Of a stretch of DNA of 64,000 nt, positions 34,435 to 41,803 are shown piece after piece. The notes beneath the pieces were generated by a model. That model ran no database searches. It was not told the origin of the DNA and saw nothing but the letters and a program-made list of their open reading frames with translations. The position numbers were made by a program, and so were the translations under genes. Where the stretch lies: assembly GCA_937910695.1 (NCBI GenBank), contig CALEMW010000068.1, forward strand, positions 1-64,000, given 5' to 3'. The stretch's first letter is position 1. The number at the start of each line of letters is the position of its first letter. Origin of the DNA: an uncultured bacterium (lineage in GTDB: Bacteria; Krumholzibacteriota; Krumholzibacteriia; LZORAL124-64-63).

Positions 34435-34739
34435 CACTTCACCTCCGGTGGGGGCGCCTGAGCGGCCATGCGGGATAGCTGCACCACCCCCTCGGTCGTG
34501 CGCCTGGCGTCCTGTGCCAGACTCCTGGCCACGTTGAGGAACTTGCACGAGCTGAACCCGTCACGATCCTGTCGCTCATCCCAGGCCACACAATCCCCCG
34601 AGCAGGGCCGGGCCCCGTCCATCCAACAGTAGAGCGGTACCTCTTCCAGGGCGTCCTCCTCCGGGAGCCAGCCGCAGGCGAGGCAGACGTCCGTATCTCC
34701 CGCACGGACCAGCATTGATTGGCAGCTGGGGCACTTCAT
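34434..34739 (-). CDS. Zinc-ribbon protein, 101 aa
   Basis: The N terminus 'MKCPSCQSMLVRAGDTDVC' with 'CLACGW' is a classical C-x2-C ribbon, followed by extra Cys residues around 38-65. The C-terminal half is helical. It is directly followed upstream by a second zinc-ribbon gene, perhaps an old duplication. Confidence 0.65.
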   Translation of the reverse strand: MKCPSCQSMLVRAGDTDVCLACGWLPEEDALEEVPLYCWMDGARPCSGDCVAWDERQDRDGFSSCKFLNVARSLAQDARRTTEGVVQLSRMAAQAPPPEVK

Positions 34740-35113
34740 CAGTTGTCTCCATCCTTCTCGGCGGCCTGCGCGGCCTTGCCCAACCGCTCGGCCTCCTCAA
34801 GGATGGCCTTATGTGCGCCGAGGGTCCCCGCCTTGATCAGCGAAGTAAGAGCCTGGACATCCTTCACATCGCACACGCCGGCGGCCACGATGGACTGGCC
34901 AACACCGTGTGACGCCTTCTCTCGGAGGATGTACAGGAGGGCCTGTGACACCTGTAGAGCCACCGCCAGCGCCGCGTCAGGGGTGTCCGCCTCGAGGGCA
35001 ATGGCGAGGACATCGTCGCGAGACCCAGCCCACTCACACGAGGTGCACGCGGCGTACTGGTCACGGTACTTCAACTTGCCCGAGCCGCAGCTGGGGCAGA
35101 CGCTGGTCATCAT
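34739..35113 (-). CDS. Zinc-ribbon protein, 124 aa
   Basis: 'SVCPSCGSGKLKYRDQYAAC' then 'CTSCEWAG' at the N terminus, helical afterwards. Layout matches its downstream neighbour. Possibly binds nucleic acid or RNA polymerase; not assigned. Confidence 0.65.
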   Translation of the reverse strand: MMTSVCPSCGSGKLKYRDQYAACTSCEWAGSRDDVLAIALEADTPDAALAVALQVSQALLYILREKASHGVGQSIVAAGVCDVKDVQALTSLIKAGTLGAHKAILEEAERLGKAAQAAEKDGDN

Positions 35114-35116
35114 GGG

Positions 35117-35437
35117 CTACTCCTTGCTCTTCAACTTGTCCCGCAGGACCGCCATCTTGCTCTGAACCATGGGCGCCAAGGCAGATATTGCCAACGGCCC
35201 CTCCTCGATGGCCTGCTTCAAAGCATCCATGGCGTCGCTGTCTGACTTCTGCGTTTCCGCCTCATGGTGGGGGAACAGCGCATTGCGGAACCTCTTCCAT
35301 GCAGCCTGTACCGCATCACCATCCTCTGGGTTTGCCGTCGCCTGAACAAGAACGTGATGGGCGTAGAAGCCGATCTCCTGCTTCATCTGCCACACCATCA
35401 CCATGACCAACTCCGCGGGTGAGCCCGGCGGCGGCAT
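35117..35437 (-). CDS. Helical hypothetical protein, 106 aa
   Basis: Start chosen at ATG 35437, preceded by GAGAAGG at 5-base spacing, rather than the track's TTG six codons earlier. Two long helices with His/Glu-rich centre ('IGFYAHHVLVQATANPEDG'). Function unknown. Confidence 0.6.
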   Translation of the reverse strand: MPPPGSPAELVMVMVWQMKQEIGFYAHHVLVQATANPEDGDAVQAAWKRFRNALFPHHEAETQKSDSDAMDALKQAIEEGPLAISALAPMVQSKMAVLRDKLKSKE

Positions 35438-35487
35438 ATCGGCCTTCTCTAACAAGAGATTGGCCTTGGCCCACCCCCACGAAGTCT

Positions 35488-36516
35488 TCAGCCATTTTTT
35501 ACTTCACCCATGTCCACGAAGAGGTCTTCGGTGCGGTCATGAAACCAGGAGTAGTTGATGCTCAAGCTGGCCATCATCACCACGGGGTAGCGCATGACCA
35601 TCTTGAGCTTCTCGCTGAACAGGTCGGCGTCGAAGTAGCCTTCTTTCAGGTGCGTCGGGAGTGGCCTCTCGTTGATGGAGAACAGCCCCGCCGCGAGCTG
35701 GAGGATGCTGAACTTCTCCCTCACGTAGGCCTCGCCGTACAGGTCATTGAACATCATCCGGCGCAGCTCCAGATTCTCTCCGGCGCTGATCGTGCGGAAC
35801 ACGACGGAGAGGCCCTTGACCTTCTGCGTGGTGCGACGGATCTCCACCGCCTGCCGCGCCTCTCCATCCTCCATAAGCTGGTCGAAATCCAGCGGAGTAC
35901 AGCGGAGCTCGATGGCCTTGCGCAGAGCAGCGTTGGCCAACTTGTTACTGGCCATCTCGTTCTTGAACTGCTCCAGGAGATCTTCGTCCTCGATGCCGGC
36001 CTGGGCCAGCATCTCCCGCACGGGATCTGACCTCTGCGCTGCACGAGCGTCGTCCACGACCTTCTTCTGATGGGCCTCCGCGGCCTCCTGGAAGTTGGCC
36101 AGGGCGTGCAGCCCATCAGACGTCTCTGGGCTGAGGATGCCACTCTGGGCCCGGCCACTCTGAAGGTCTGGCTGGTTCCCACTGACCATGGCTCCGGCCC
36201 CCGGCCGAAATCCCGGCTGGGAGCGCGCTGCTTCCGGCAGCACCGTGAGGGGCTGCCTCGTCCGTGCGGCCGGCGGACGTGGAGACCCCTGGGGCGGCGG
36301 CGGATGTGCCGCAGCGGCCGAGGGGTCGTACATGGGGCTCAGCGGGTTGGTGGGGTCTGTCAGGATGGCGGCCTGTTCTGACATCGACAGGGGCTCATCA
36401 TTCTCCCCGAGGATTGGCTGTGCCCCGAGGGGAGGAATCCTCACGGGGGGGACGCCCCCGCGGGGGCGCGACCGCCCTTTTACTTCGTCCATATCAGGAG
36501 GTTTGTTATCGCTCAT
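35488..36516 (-). CDS. Possible tail assembly chaperone-like protein, 342 aa
   Basis: Start corrected to ATG 36516 (ATGA overlap). The N-terminal 120 residues are Pro-rich and disordered. The C-terminal 150 ('KVKGLSVVFRTISAGENLEL', 'LQLAAGLFSINERPLPTHL') resemble the folded part of phage tail assembly chaperones, which carry a 'vfRtls.ge' start and a late 'L.yaL.sin' helix. No -1 slippery site or second frame was found. The call rests on pattern only. Confidence 0.4.
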   Translation of the reverse strand: MSDNKPPDMDEVKGRSRPRGGVPPVRIPPLGAQPILGENDEPLSMSEQAAILTDPTNPLSPMYDPSAAAAHPPPPQGSPRPPAARTRQPLTVLPEAARSQPGFRPGAGAMVSGNQPDLQSGRAQSGILSPETSDGLHALANFQEAAEAHQKKVVDDARAAQRSDPVREMLAQAGIEDEDLLEQFKNEMASNKLANAALRKAIELRCTPLDFDQLMEDGEARQAVEIRRTTQKVKGLSVVFRTISAGENLELRRMMFNDLYGEAYVREKFSILQLAAGLFSINERPLPTHLKEGYFDADLFSEKLKMVMRYPVVMMASLSINYSWFHDRTEDLFVDMGEVKNG

Positions 36517-36794
36517 CCGCTCGCCTTCCCGAACACGGTGGGTGGGGTGTGTCCGGGCGCCAGCGTTGCGATGCCCTCCACGAAACCCAAAGCCAATATC
36601 CGGTAGAAGTGGTCTCGGAACGCATCTCTCTGCACATGAGAGAGGAGTCCGTGTGACCTGCAATAGTGATAAAAATCATCCACTTTGAACTTGACACCAC
36701 GCCCCTCCCAGTATTCGAGAAGCTTCACTTCGTCCATAAGAGACTTGTCTGGGAGTGGTGTGGATTCGATGCTCACTCCCCCATCTGTACCCAC
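36513..36794 (-). CDS. Hypothetical protein, 93 aa
   Basis: GTG start at 36794 lies within a CTGTACC/GGTACAG dyad; a later ATG (MDEVKLLEYW) is an alternative. The product is helical with 'DDFYHYCRSHGLLSHVQRD', and is acid/base mixed. It shares an operon with the chaperone-like gene. Function unknown. Confidence 0.55.
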   Translation of the reverse strand: MGTDGGVSIESTPLPDKSLMDEVKLLEYWEGRGVKFKVDDFYHYCRSHGLLSHVQRDAFRDHFYRILALGFVEGIATLAPGHTPPTVFGKASG

Positions 36795-36810
36795 ACTGTT
36801 GGTACAGTCA
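36788..36810. promoter_or_regulatory. Palindromic operator-like dyad
   Basis: CTGTACC and GGTACAG, perfect 7-bp arms around 9 bases, lying over the start of the 93-aa gene and just after a minus-strand TTGACT box. Suits binding by a dimeric repressor, for example the ribbon-helix-helix protein at 32013, but no evidence links them. Confidence 0.45.
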
Positions 36811-36811
36811 A

Positions 36812-37171
36812 CTAAATTTTTGACATGGTGTCCAGGTAGGCTTGCTCATGATTTTCAAGAGAGGGACTTCCCTGAATGAAAACCAGGGATCTCGCAACAA
36901 CTTCCCCTCGATCTTTTTCTCTGCGGCCGTGTATCAGGGAGAACGCTCCGAGGTCACGTGAGTCCACAAAAATGTGACAGCTCTTCAGCAAGCTGGCCAA
37001 CGGGGTGCCTTGAGCGAAGTGGAACTTGACAATGGGTCCCAGGGACGCGCGGGGGATGTAGACGGCTTGGGAGGTCTCCCCCTGCACTAAGATCTCCGCT
37101 CGTGCGGGAGTCCAGGAAGACTCTACCGCAGCCAGGACCTGCCCATCCTTTGTGATCTCAATCCGTGGCAT
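36812..37171 (-). CDS. Hypothetical protein, 119 aa
   Basis: Start set to ATG 37171 directly after the terminator at 37173; the longer track start would translate through that hairpin. 'ILVQGETSQAVYIPRASLG' and 'SCHIFVDSRDLGAFSLIHG' give a beta-rich fold. No ribosome site is visible, so the start is uncertain. Confidence 0.5.
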   Translation of the reverse strand: MPRIEITKDGQVLAAVESSWTPARAEILVQGETSQAVYIPRASLGPIVKFHFAQGTPLASLLKSCHIFVDSRDLGAFSLIHGRREKDRGEVVARSLVFIQGSPSLENHEQAYLDTMSKI

Positions 37172-37172
37172 G

Positions 37173-37211
37173 GCTAAAAAAGAGGGCCCCAGGCCGAAAC
37201 CTGGGGCCCCC
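37173..37211 (-). terminator. Terminator with TTTTTTAGC tail
   Basis: Minus strand GGGGCCCCAGG-TTTCGG-CCTGGGGCCC, then TCTTTTTTAGCC. It ends the transcript of the zinc-binding gene at 37277. Confidence 0.85.
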
Positions 37212-37276
37212 CGACGCAGACCCTGGACGCTACCAGGGGGAAGCACACACAGCTTAACCCCCAGTAGGAGCGCATG

Positions 37277-37576
37277 TCAACGGCCTCGCCACCCGGCCAG
37301 GCGCCCAGCCAAGTCGGCCATCTCCTCCGCAGTGGGGGGTGCTGTGTCCCCCTCCTTCACGATGATGTTCTGCCTGAACTTCCCAGAGGCCAGCGCGACA
37401 CGGATGGACTCCTTGAACACGACCCGCAGTTCCGCGAACGTCCTCTCCGCCTGGTCCATGGAGGCGATGGCCAGGCGCTCGCATTCGGAGCAGACGACCA
37501 CGCCCTCGAACGTGTTGCCACGGGAGGCGGAGCCACAGTTGAGGCACACGCCCGGGCCGTGTTTCAGGTCAAGCAT
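37277..37576 (-). CDS. Zinc-binding protein, 99 aa
   Basis: 'CLNCGSASRGNTFEGVVVC' and 'CSEC' form a C4 ribbon at residues 11-32; the rest is helical. It is the last gene of its unit and is followed by a strong terminator. Confidence 0.6.
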   Translation of the reverse strand: MLDLKHGPGVCLNCGSASRGNTFEGVVVCSECERLAIASMDQAERTFAELRVVFKESIRVALASGKFRQNIIVKEGDTAPPTAEEMADLAGRLAGWRGR

Positions 37577-37811
37577 GGGGGCTCCTCCAGACGTCTTCGG
37601 TCCCCACCATCCCCACCTCCTTGATGATGGCCACGCGCAGGACGAGGGTTGACTGGCTCAAGTTGGCCAGCGTGACCAGGTCACTCCTGTCCGAGCTGTT
37701 CAGCCCCTCCAAGAAGAGAGACAGCTGCTGCTCCGTCACGTCTGGGATCCTGTAGATGGACCCTTGTGTTGTCTTGATCCAGACCGCGAAGAAGGGATCA
37801 GGACTTGTCAT
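37569..37811 (-). CDS. Hypothetical protein, 80 aa
   Basis: Small alpha/beta, 'FFAVWIKTTQGSIYRIPDV' at the start. Overlaps both neighbours by 8-14 bases. No motif recognised. Confidence 0.6.
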   Translation of the reverse strand: MTSPDPFFAVWIKTTQGSIYRIPDVTEQQLSLFLEGLNSSDRSDLVTLANLSQSTLVLRVAIIKEVGMVGTEDVWRSPHA

Positions 37812-38298
37812 CCGGGTTCACCATTCCGAGTGTCTCCCGCGTTTCCGGACGCATCTTCCCCTTGGGGAACCTGTAGTCCAGGTACGCACCGATGTAGTCG
37901 GCCACGCTGGTGGTCGTCACGTAGGGCTTGTTCCCCTCTGCCATGCCCACCGGGGCCCCCAAGACCTTGCCGAACGGACCAAACCTGGTCCGCCGCATCT
38001 TGGAGGTGATGGACTCCAGCGGGACGCCCCACTGCAACGCGATGGAGATGGACATGGCCAGCGCGTCCAGCAGGCCTCTGATGAAGGTCCCCTGCCCTGA
38101 GTGGACGATGAAGATCTCTCCGAGGGTTCCATCCTCCTGCACGCCTCCCGTGATGTAGGCGTCGATGTGAGGCGACGTGGGGAAGGCGTGCATCTCAGCT
38201 CCGCACTCGGCGCACTTCTGCACCTCTCCTGGGATCTCGAAGTGGTGCGTTACAGCCTCGCGCTCATTGGGGAGCTTTCTTCTTGACATTGGATTCAT
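37798..38298 (-). CDS. TSCPD-domain protein resembling the NrdJ C-terminus
   Basis: 166 aa. 'GTLGEIFIVHSGQGTFIRGL', 'IALQWGVPLESITSKMRRTRF' and 'SVADYIGAYLDYRFPKG' match the C-terminal region of vitamin B12-dependent ribonucleotide reductases, where this domain follows the catalytic barrel. Here it is a free-standing gene with one CAEC pair. It may partner a reductase encoded elsewhere or be a leftover of one. Confidence 0.7.
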   Translation of the reverse strand: MNPMSRRKLPNEREAVTHHFEIPGEVQKCAECGAEMHAFPTSPHIDAYITGGVQEDGTLGEIFIVHSGQGTFIRGLLDALAMSISIALQWGVPLESITSKMRRTRFGPFGKVLGAPVGMAEGNKPYVTTTSVADYIGAYLDYRFPKGKMRPETRETLGMVNPDDKS

Positions 38299-38885
38299 GG
38301 TCTCCTTGCCTCCAGGACCGCTTTGATCGGTTTGTAGCCGGTGCGGTGGAGGTCACATATTCCGTGGGTCTCCAGAGCTTCCCGGTGTTGAGATGTTCCG
38401 TACCCGTGGTGCTGATCGAAGCCGTACTCAGGGTGGCGTTGGTCTGCCACCCACATCGACCAGAGCTGCTCATCTTTTGCCACGATGGAGGCCGCCCCAA
38501 CGACCGGGATGGTCTTGTCTGCGCGAGGCACACAACGGCCCATTCGGCCAGGTACAGGGCGGTTTCCGTCGATGATCACCTCGAGGTTTGCGTCCAGGCG
38601 CTCTACTCTGCCCAACAGCGTCTTCATCGCTCTCTGCCAGGCATTCCAGATGCCCAGGTCGTTGATGAGACGGACGGAAGCCCTCTCCACGAAGATGTGC
38701 GCCGCGGACCTTTGGACGACCGCGCGGGCCATCCGAATGTCCGAGACGCACTTCGAGTCCTTCACGCACTCCGGAAGAATTACCCCCCGGTCAATGGCGA
38801 CAGCGGCCACAAAGCAGCAGCCTGCCCAGCATCCCACGCCGGCCTCGTCGACCCCGACTATGAGGTCAGCAGTCGAAGTCGGCAT
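38295..38885 (-). CDS. rnhB: Ribonuclease HII
   Basis: 196 aa. 'IVGVDEAGVGCWAG' carries the DE of the active site, 'VIIDGNR' the third acid, and the C-terminal part 'GFDQHHGYGTSQHREAL' plus 'GICDLHRTGYKPI' is diagnostic of type 2 RNase H. It removes RNA from RNA-DNA hybrids, such as primers. It sits with a sliding clamp and a TSCPD protein, forming a small replication cluster. Confidence 0.9.
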   Translation of the reverse strand: MPTSTADLIVGVDEAGVGCWAGCCFVAAVAIDRGVILPECVKDSKCVSDIRMARAVVQRSAAHIFVERASVRLINDLGIWNAWQRAMKTLLGRVERLDANLEVIIDGNRPVPGRMGRCVPRADKTIPVVGAASIVAKDEQLWSMWVADQRHPEYGFDQHHGYGTSQHREALETHGICDLHRTGYKPIKAVLEARRP

Positions 38886-39111
38886 AGTTCTCCATGTGGT
38901 GGTTCTGGAAGGTGGTCCTGATGTGGTAGCCGGTTTCCGGCACGTCGAACATCTCCTGTAGCGTCAAGTCCTTCAGGCCGAACAGATCGGTCTGAAGTGC
39001 GTCCATGACTATCATCTCCTCTGACTCACCCGCACTGCAACCCCCAGATGACAGCCACTCGCCATAAGTGTGGGCGGCCCAGTCCTCAAGACCCCGCTTC
39101 TCGGGAGCCAT
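38866..39111 (-). CDS. Hypothetical protein, 81 aa
   Basis: Acidic, with Trp and Met residues, no known motif. It overlaps RNase HII by 20 bases and starts at the clamp stop, so it is likely co-translated with both. Confidence 0.6.
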   Translation of the reverse strand: MAPEKRGLEDWAAHTYGEWLSSGGCSAGESEEMIVMDALQTDLFGLKDLTLQEMFDVPETGYHIRTTFQNHHMENYADFDC

Positions 39112-40211
39112 CAGGGCCTCAGCGGCATGATCACCGCGCCGAAACCAGGGGAGCTCACGCCCACGGGGCTGATGTTCTCCTCCCCGAAAGTCAGCGTGGC
39201 CAGCTTCCCACCTGGGATGGAGAAGGCCTCCAACAGATACTTGAGGTTCAACAAGATCCGAAAGGTACCCGAAGGTGCGCGCCTCTCCGCCTTCACCTTC
39301 ACTCGGGCCACCTCTGTGTGGTCCTCGAGCTTACCCACGAATCGCAATGACTCCCTGCGCGACGTGAGCTGCACGATTTCGGCCTTGGCTTTCTGTAGCT
39401 CCTGCAAGATGTCCAAGACCACGGGGACCATCACTTCGATGCGGACGTGCTTGTCTACGAGGTCCGGTGTGGCCTGTGCCTGCCTCATGTCCTGGTAGTC
39501 CGGCTGGTAATTCCTGTTGACCCACACCTCCTTGTCCCCGTAATGCCACGCCCACCTGTCCTCGGACTCGAACAACAACACCTCATCATCCTTGGACAGC
39601 GTGTCCTTCATGAACCAGGCAGCCGTGGTAGGGAGGCGCCCTGCGCCGCGACACCACCCGCTCAGGGCTGCGAAGTGTGCCCTGTGGCCATCCGTCGTGA
39701 GGAGGCGTTTTCGCGTCACCTCAATGCCATAGATGTTCCTCCGGAGGTGTTCACTGGGCGGGAGACAGGCGGGGAGCACATACCGCAGTGCCTCCAGGAA
39801 GCTCTCTCCGGACCACTTCCCAACCTCCTGCATGCTCGCGTCGGGGGGCAGGTCGAAGAATGGCTCTCCCATGACAAGGCCCTCTCGCTGGACATGAACG
39901 CTGTCCCTTCCTCGCGTGATGACAGCTGACTTCCCGTTCACCACGGACAGCTCAACCATCTCCTCCTTCCTCGGCTGGAGCAGGGCGGAGCCCAGCTCCT
40001 TTCCGATGAGGTACATCTCCTCCAGGTCTCCATCCCCATCGAGAGGGAACACAACACGAGAAGCACCATCCGATGCTTCCAGTGACGCGTCTCCATCGAA
40101 AGCGACGAGACGCAACCTGTCTGTGAAAAATGAGCACTCGTTGTTCACTCGAGCAACACGCCGTGCAGCGCGCACAGCTCGAGAGAACTGCTGTGCCCCA
40201 AGACGCAACAT
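39111..40211 (-). CDS. DNA polymerase III beta-clamp-like sliding clamp
   Basis: 366 aa, the normal length for DnaN. Three repeats of a clamp-like fold: 'LRLVAFDGDASLEASDGAS' early, 'GIEVTRKRLLTTDGHRAHF' in the middle, and the C-terminal 'NLKYLLEAFSIPGG...VSSPGFGAVIMPLR' matching the DnaN 'P..vmPmr' end. It tethers the replicative polymerase. GGTATAAGC lies 30 bases upstream. Confidence 0.85.
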   Translation of the reverse strand: MLRLGAQQFSRAVRAARRVARVNNECSFFTDRLRLVAFDGDASLEASDGASRVVFPLDGDGDLEEMYLIGKELGSALLQPRKEEMVELSVVNGKSAVITRGRDSVHVQREGLVMGEPFFDLPPDASMQEVGKWSGESFLEALRYVLPACLPPSEHLRRNIYGIEVTRKRLLTTDGHRAHFAALSGWCRGAGRLPTTAAWFMKDTLSKDDEVLLFESEDRWAWHYGDKEVWVNRNYQPDYQDMRQAQATPDLVDKHVRIEVMVPVVLDILQELQKAKAEIVQLTSRRESLRFVGKLEDHTEVARVKVKAERRAPSGTFRILLNLKYLLEAFSIPGGKLATLTFGEENISPVGVSSPGFGAVIMPLRP

Positions 40212-40240
40212 AAGACCACCTCCGTTGTTAGTTATGCTTT

Positions 40241-40250
40241 GCTTATACCG
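40241..40250 (-). promoter_or_regulatory. CGGTATAAGC promoter element
   Basis: Minus strand CGGTATAAGC, 30 bases ahead of the sliding-clamp ATG, with CGGAGG as ribosome site. Confidence 0.6.
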
Positions 40251-40805
40251 TCACCGGGCTCGTTTTCCCCGGCGGCGCCGGAACACCTTCCGCGCCCGCG
40301 CGATCTCACTGAAGGAGGTGATGATCACGATGTTGGACATGCAGCGCATCCCAGCCCTCCTCACAGGAAGGGTCATGTCAGCGACACCCCGCCACCTCCC
40401 AGGATCTCTTGGCCCGGAGAGGCGCTTGGGCCGCTTCACACACCAGCCCTTCTTTCGGCCTTTCCCTGGCTCGCGGCAGTAGATGTGCCCCCTCTTCCGC
40501 CAACCGATAGCGCCGTAGGGCCCCCGACCCCCCACGATGGCTGCCGCCGAGCGCCCGGTCTTCTTGTTGTACAGGAGGACATGCGTTCCGCAGGGCAACG
40601 ACCTGTGTGCGATCAGGGGATCGGAGGGGAGGTACTTGTACCGGAACCAGTTGCAGTAGGGCTTGATGCCATTGCTGACCTGAACCCTCCTGCCGTTCTT
40701 CTCCATGTACTGTTCCTTCCACGGGCTGTAACAGCTCGCCAAGCCCTCCTCCATGTAGATACTCCCACCCCACATGAAGTAGAGAAGGAACAACACGGGC
40801 ACCAT
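40251..40805 (-). CDS. Exported RlpA-like double-psi beta-barrel protein
   Basis: 184 aa. The N terminus 'MVPVLFLLYFMWGGSIYME' is a likely signal peptide or anchor. 'IAHRSLPCGTHVLLYNKKTG' and 'AAIVGGRGPYG' match the RlpA lytic-transglycosylase-like barrel, where 'xxDRGPF' is usual; here the Asp is replaced by Gly, so the usual catalytic residue may be missing. The C-terminal tail is basic. Probably acts on peptidoglycan at entry or lysis, or only binds it. Confidence 0.7.
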   Translation of the reverse strand: MVPVLFLLYFMWGGSIYMEEGLASCYSPWKEQYMEKNGRRVQVSNGIKPYCNWFRYKYLPSDPLIAHRSLPCGTHVLLYNKKTGRSAAAIVGGRGPYGAIGWRKRGHIYCREPGKGRKKGWCVKRPKRLSGPRDPGRWRGVADMTLPVRRAGMRCMSNIVIITSFSEIARARKVFRRRRGKRAR

Positions 40806-41047
40806 CAGGGCACCTTCTTCAGCAGAAGTGACCCCTTGAGGCTGAGTGTGTACTTGCCTCTCTCCAGCTTGTCTGTGAGGCCCTCCTTCGCGGGCCGGCG
40901 CAGCGCGTTCCGAGCCGTCCGGATCTGCTCGGGGGTCGGGTCGGGCTGGCCGAACATCTGTGCGGCCGCCTCCTTCGCGGTGAGTGGTGTGTCCCCCGCC
41001 GCGCGCAGCGCGCGCAACAAGGTTTTCTCATTGTCGTTCAATTCCAT
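40805..41047 (-). CDS. Small helix-turn-helix-like protein, 80 aa
   Basis: Start set to ATG 41047 with GGAGGA 9 bases upstream. 'LRAAGDTPLTAKEAAAQMF' looks like a winged-helix or HTH segment and the C-terminal 'GKYTLSLKGSLLLKKV' like a wing. Divergent from the plus-strand gene at 41114, so it could control this 65-base gap. Confidence 0.55.
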   Translation of the reverse strand: MELNDNEKTLLRALRAAGDTPLTAKEAAAQMFGQPDPTPEQIRTARNALRRPAKEGLTDKLERGKYTLSLKGSLLLKKVP

Positions 41048-41084
41048 GGACTTCTTCCTCCGTGTCAAGAGTTGCCTCCCCAAT

Positions 41085-41094
41085 GGTATAAGGT
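41085..41094 (+). promoter_or_regulatory. GGTATAAGGT promoter element
   Basis: GGTATAAGGT, 20 bases before the ATG at 41114, with AAGGAGG just before that start. Confidence 0.6.
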
Positions 41095-41113
41095 TTCAAA
41101 AGGAGGCACGATT

Positions 41114-41425
41114 ATGAATGACGCAGATCCCGGCGCGGCCCCGGATGAAGAAGCCTTGCGCCAAGAAGCGCAGATTAACCAGCTGAGAGTACCAGGGCAA
41201 CTGCTCGCCCTGGTGGAGCTGCTGTTCCGCAAGGGCATCCTCTCCGCAGAAGATCTTCGGCGGTGGGAGGGTGCAGGAGACGAGTTCGCGGTGCTGCTCT
41301 CCCGCAGCTACGGGGAGAACAACCTTGAACGCGTAGAGGCGCTCATTGAAGTTGCCAGACGATTGGGAGCAAGTGATGAGGACCTCTCAGAGCTCATGGA
41401 TGTTCGCGAAACCCTCGCTCCCTGA
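41114..41425 (+). CDS. Hypothetical helical protein, 103 aa
   Basis: Start set to ATG 41114 (AAGGAGG 7-8 bases upstream), not the track's 41072. Acidic N terminus, then helices with many Leu/Glu ('LLALVELLFRKGILSAEDL'). No known motif. First gene of a two-gene plus-strand unit. Confidence 0.65.
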   Translation: MNDADPGAAPDEEALRQEAQINQLRVPGQLLALVELLFRKGILSAEDLRRWEGAGDEFAVLLSRSYGENNLERVEALIEVARRLGASDEDLSELMDVRETLAP

Positions 41426-41762
41426 GATCGTCCGGGAGGTCTACTTTCTCCCTGGAGACAGGCTGGATTGGCTTCACCCAAGCCATGGACCGCTCCCCCA
41501 CCTTGCAGTGGAGGTCCTCTACGAGAACCACACCTTCGTCGTGGCGGTGTGGGACAGGACGGACGGCAACTGTGAGACCGCTGTGGACGGCCCAGAGGTC
41601 TGGGACCGGTGGCACAACGGCATCCTGCTTACCCGGTTGTGGTTCTGCTGGCAGGGCTACGCCCGGGCGGGCGGGATAAAGGTAAAACTGCCCCAGGACT
41701 CCTGGGGCAGGTGGTGCACCCTGGCCATCGCAGCGGTCCAGGACTACACCTCAGAAGGGTAG
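41400..41762 (+). CDS. Hypothetical Trp-rich protein, 120 aa
   Basis: Likely ATG 41400 (MFAKPSLPEI), overlapping the previous gene by 26 bases. Trp-rich beta protein ('LDWLHPSHGPLPHLAVEVLY', 'WDRWHNGILLTRLWFCWQG'). Followed at once by a bidirectional terminator. Function unknown. Confidence 0.55.
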   Translation: MFAKPSLPEIVREVYFLPGDRLDWLHPSHGPLPHLAVEVLYENHTFVVAVWDRTDGNCETAVDGPEVWDRWHNGILLTRLWFCWQGYARAGGIKVKLPQDSWGRWCTLAIAAVQDYTSEG

Positions 41763-41794
41763 TGGAGGGGGCCTCGCGGCCCCCTCCTTTTTAA
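41763..41794. terminator. Bidirectional terminator
   Basis: GGAGGGGGCC-TCGC-GGCCCCCTCC with TTTTTAACC on the plus strand and CAC after the stem on the minus. It ends the plus pair, facing the convergent DHH gene. Confidence 0.7.
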
Positions 41795-41803
41795 CCACAA
41801 CAC

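Noticed and set aside
35488-36516. Slippery site giving a longer tail chaperone product
   Set aside because: No heptamer near the 3' end and the next gene downstream is too far and has its own start.
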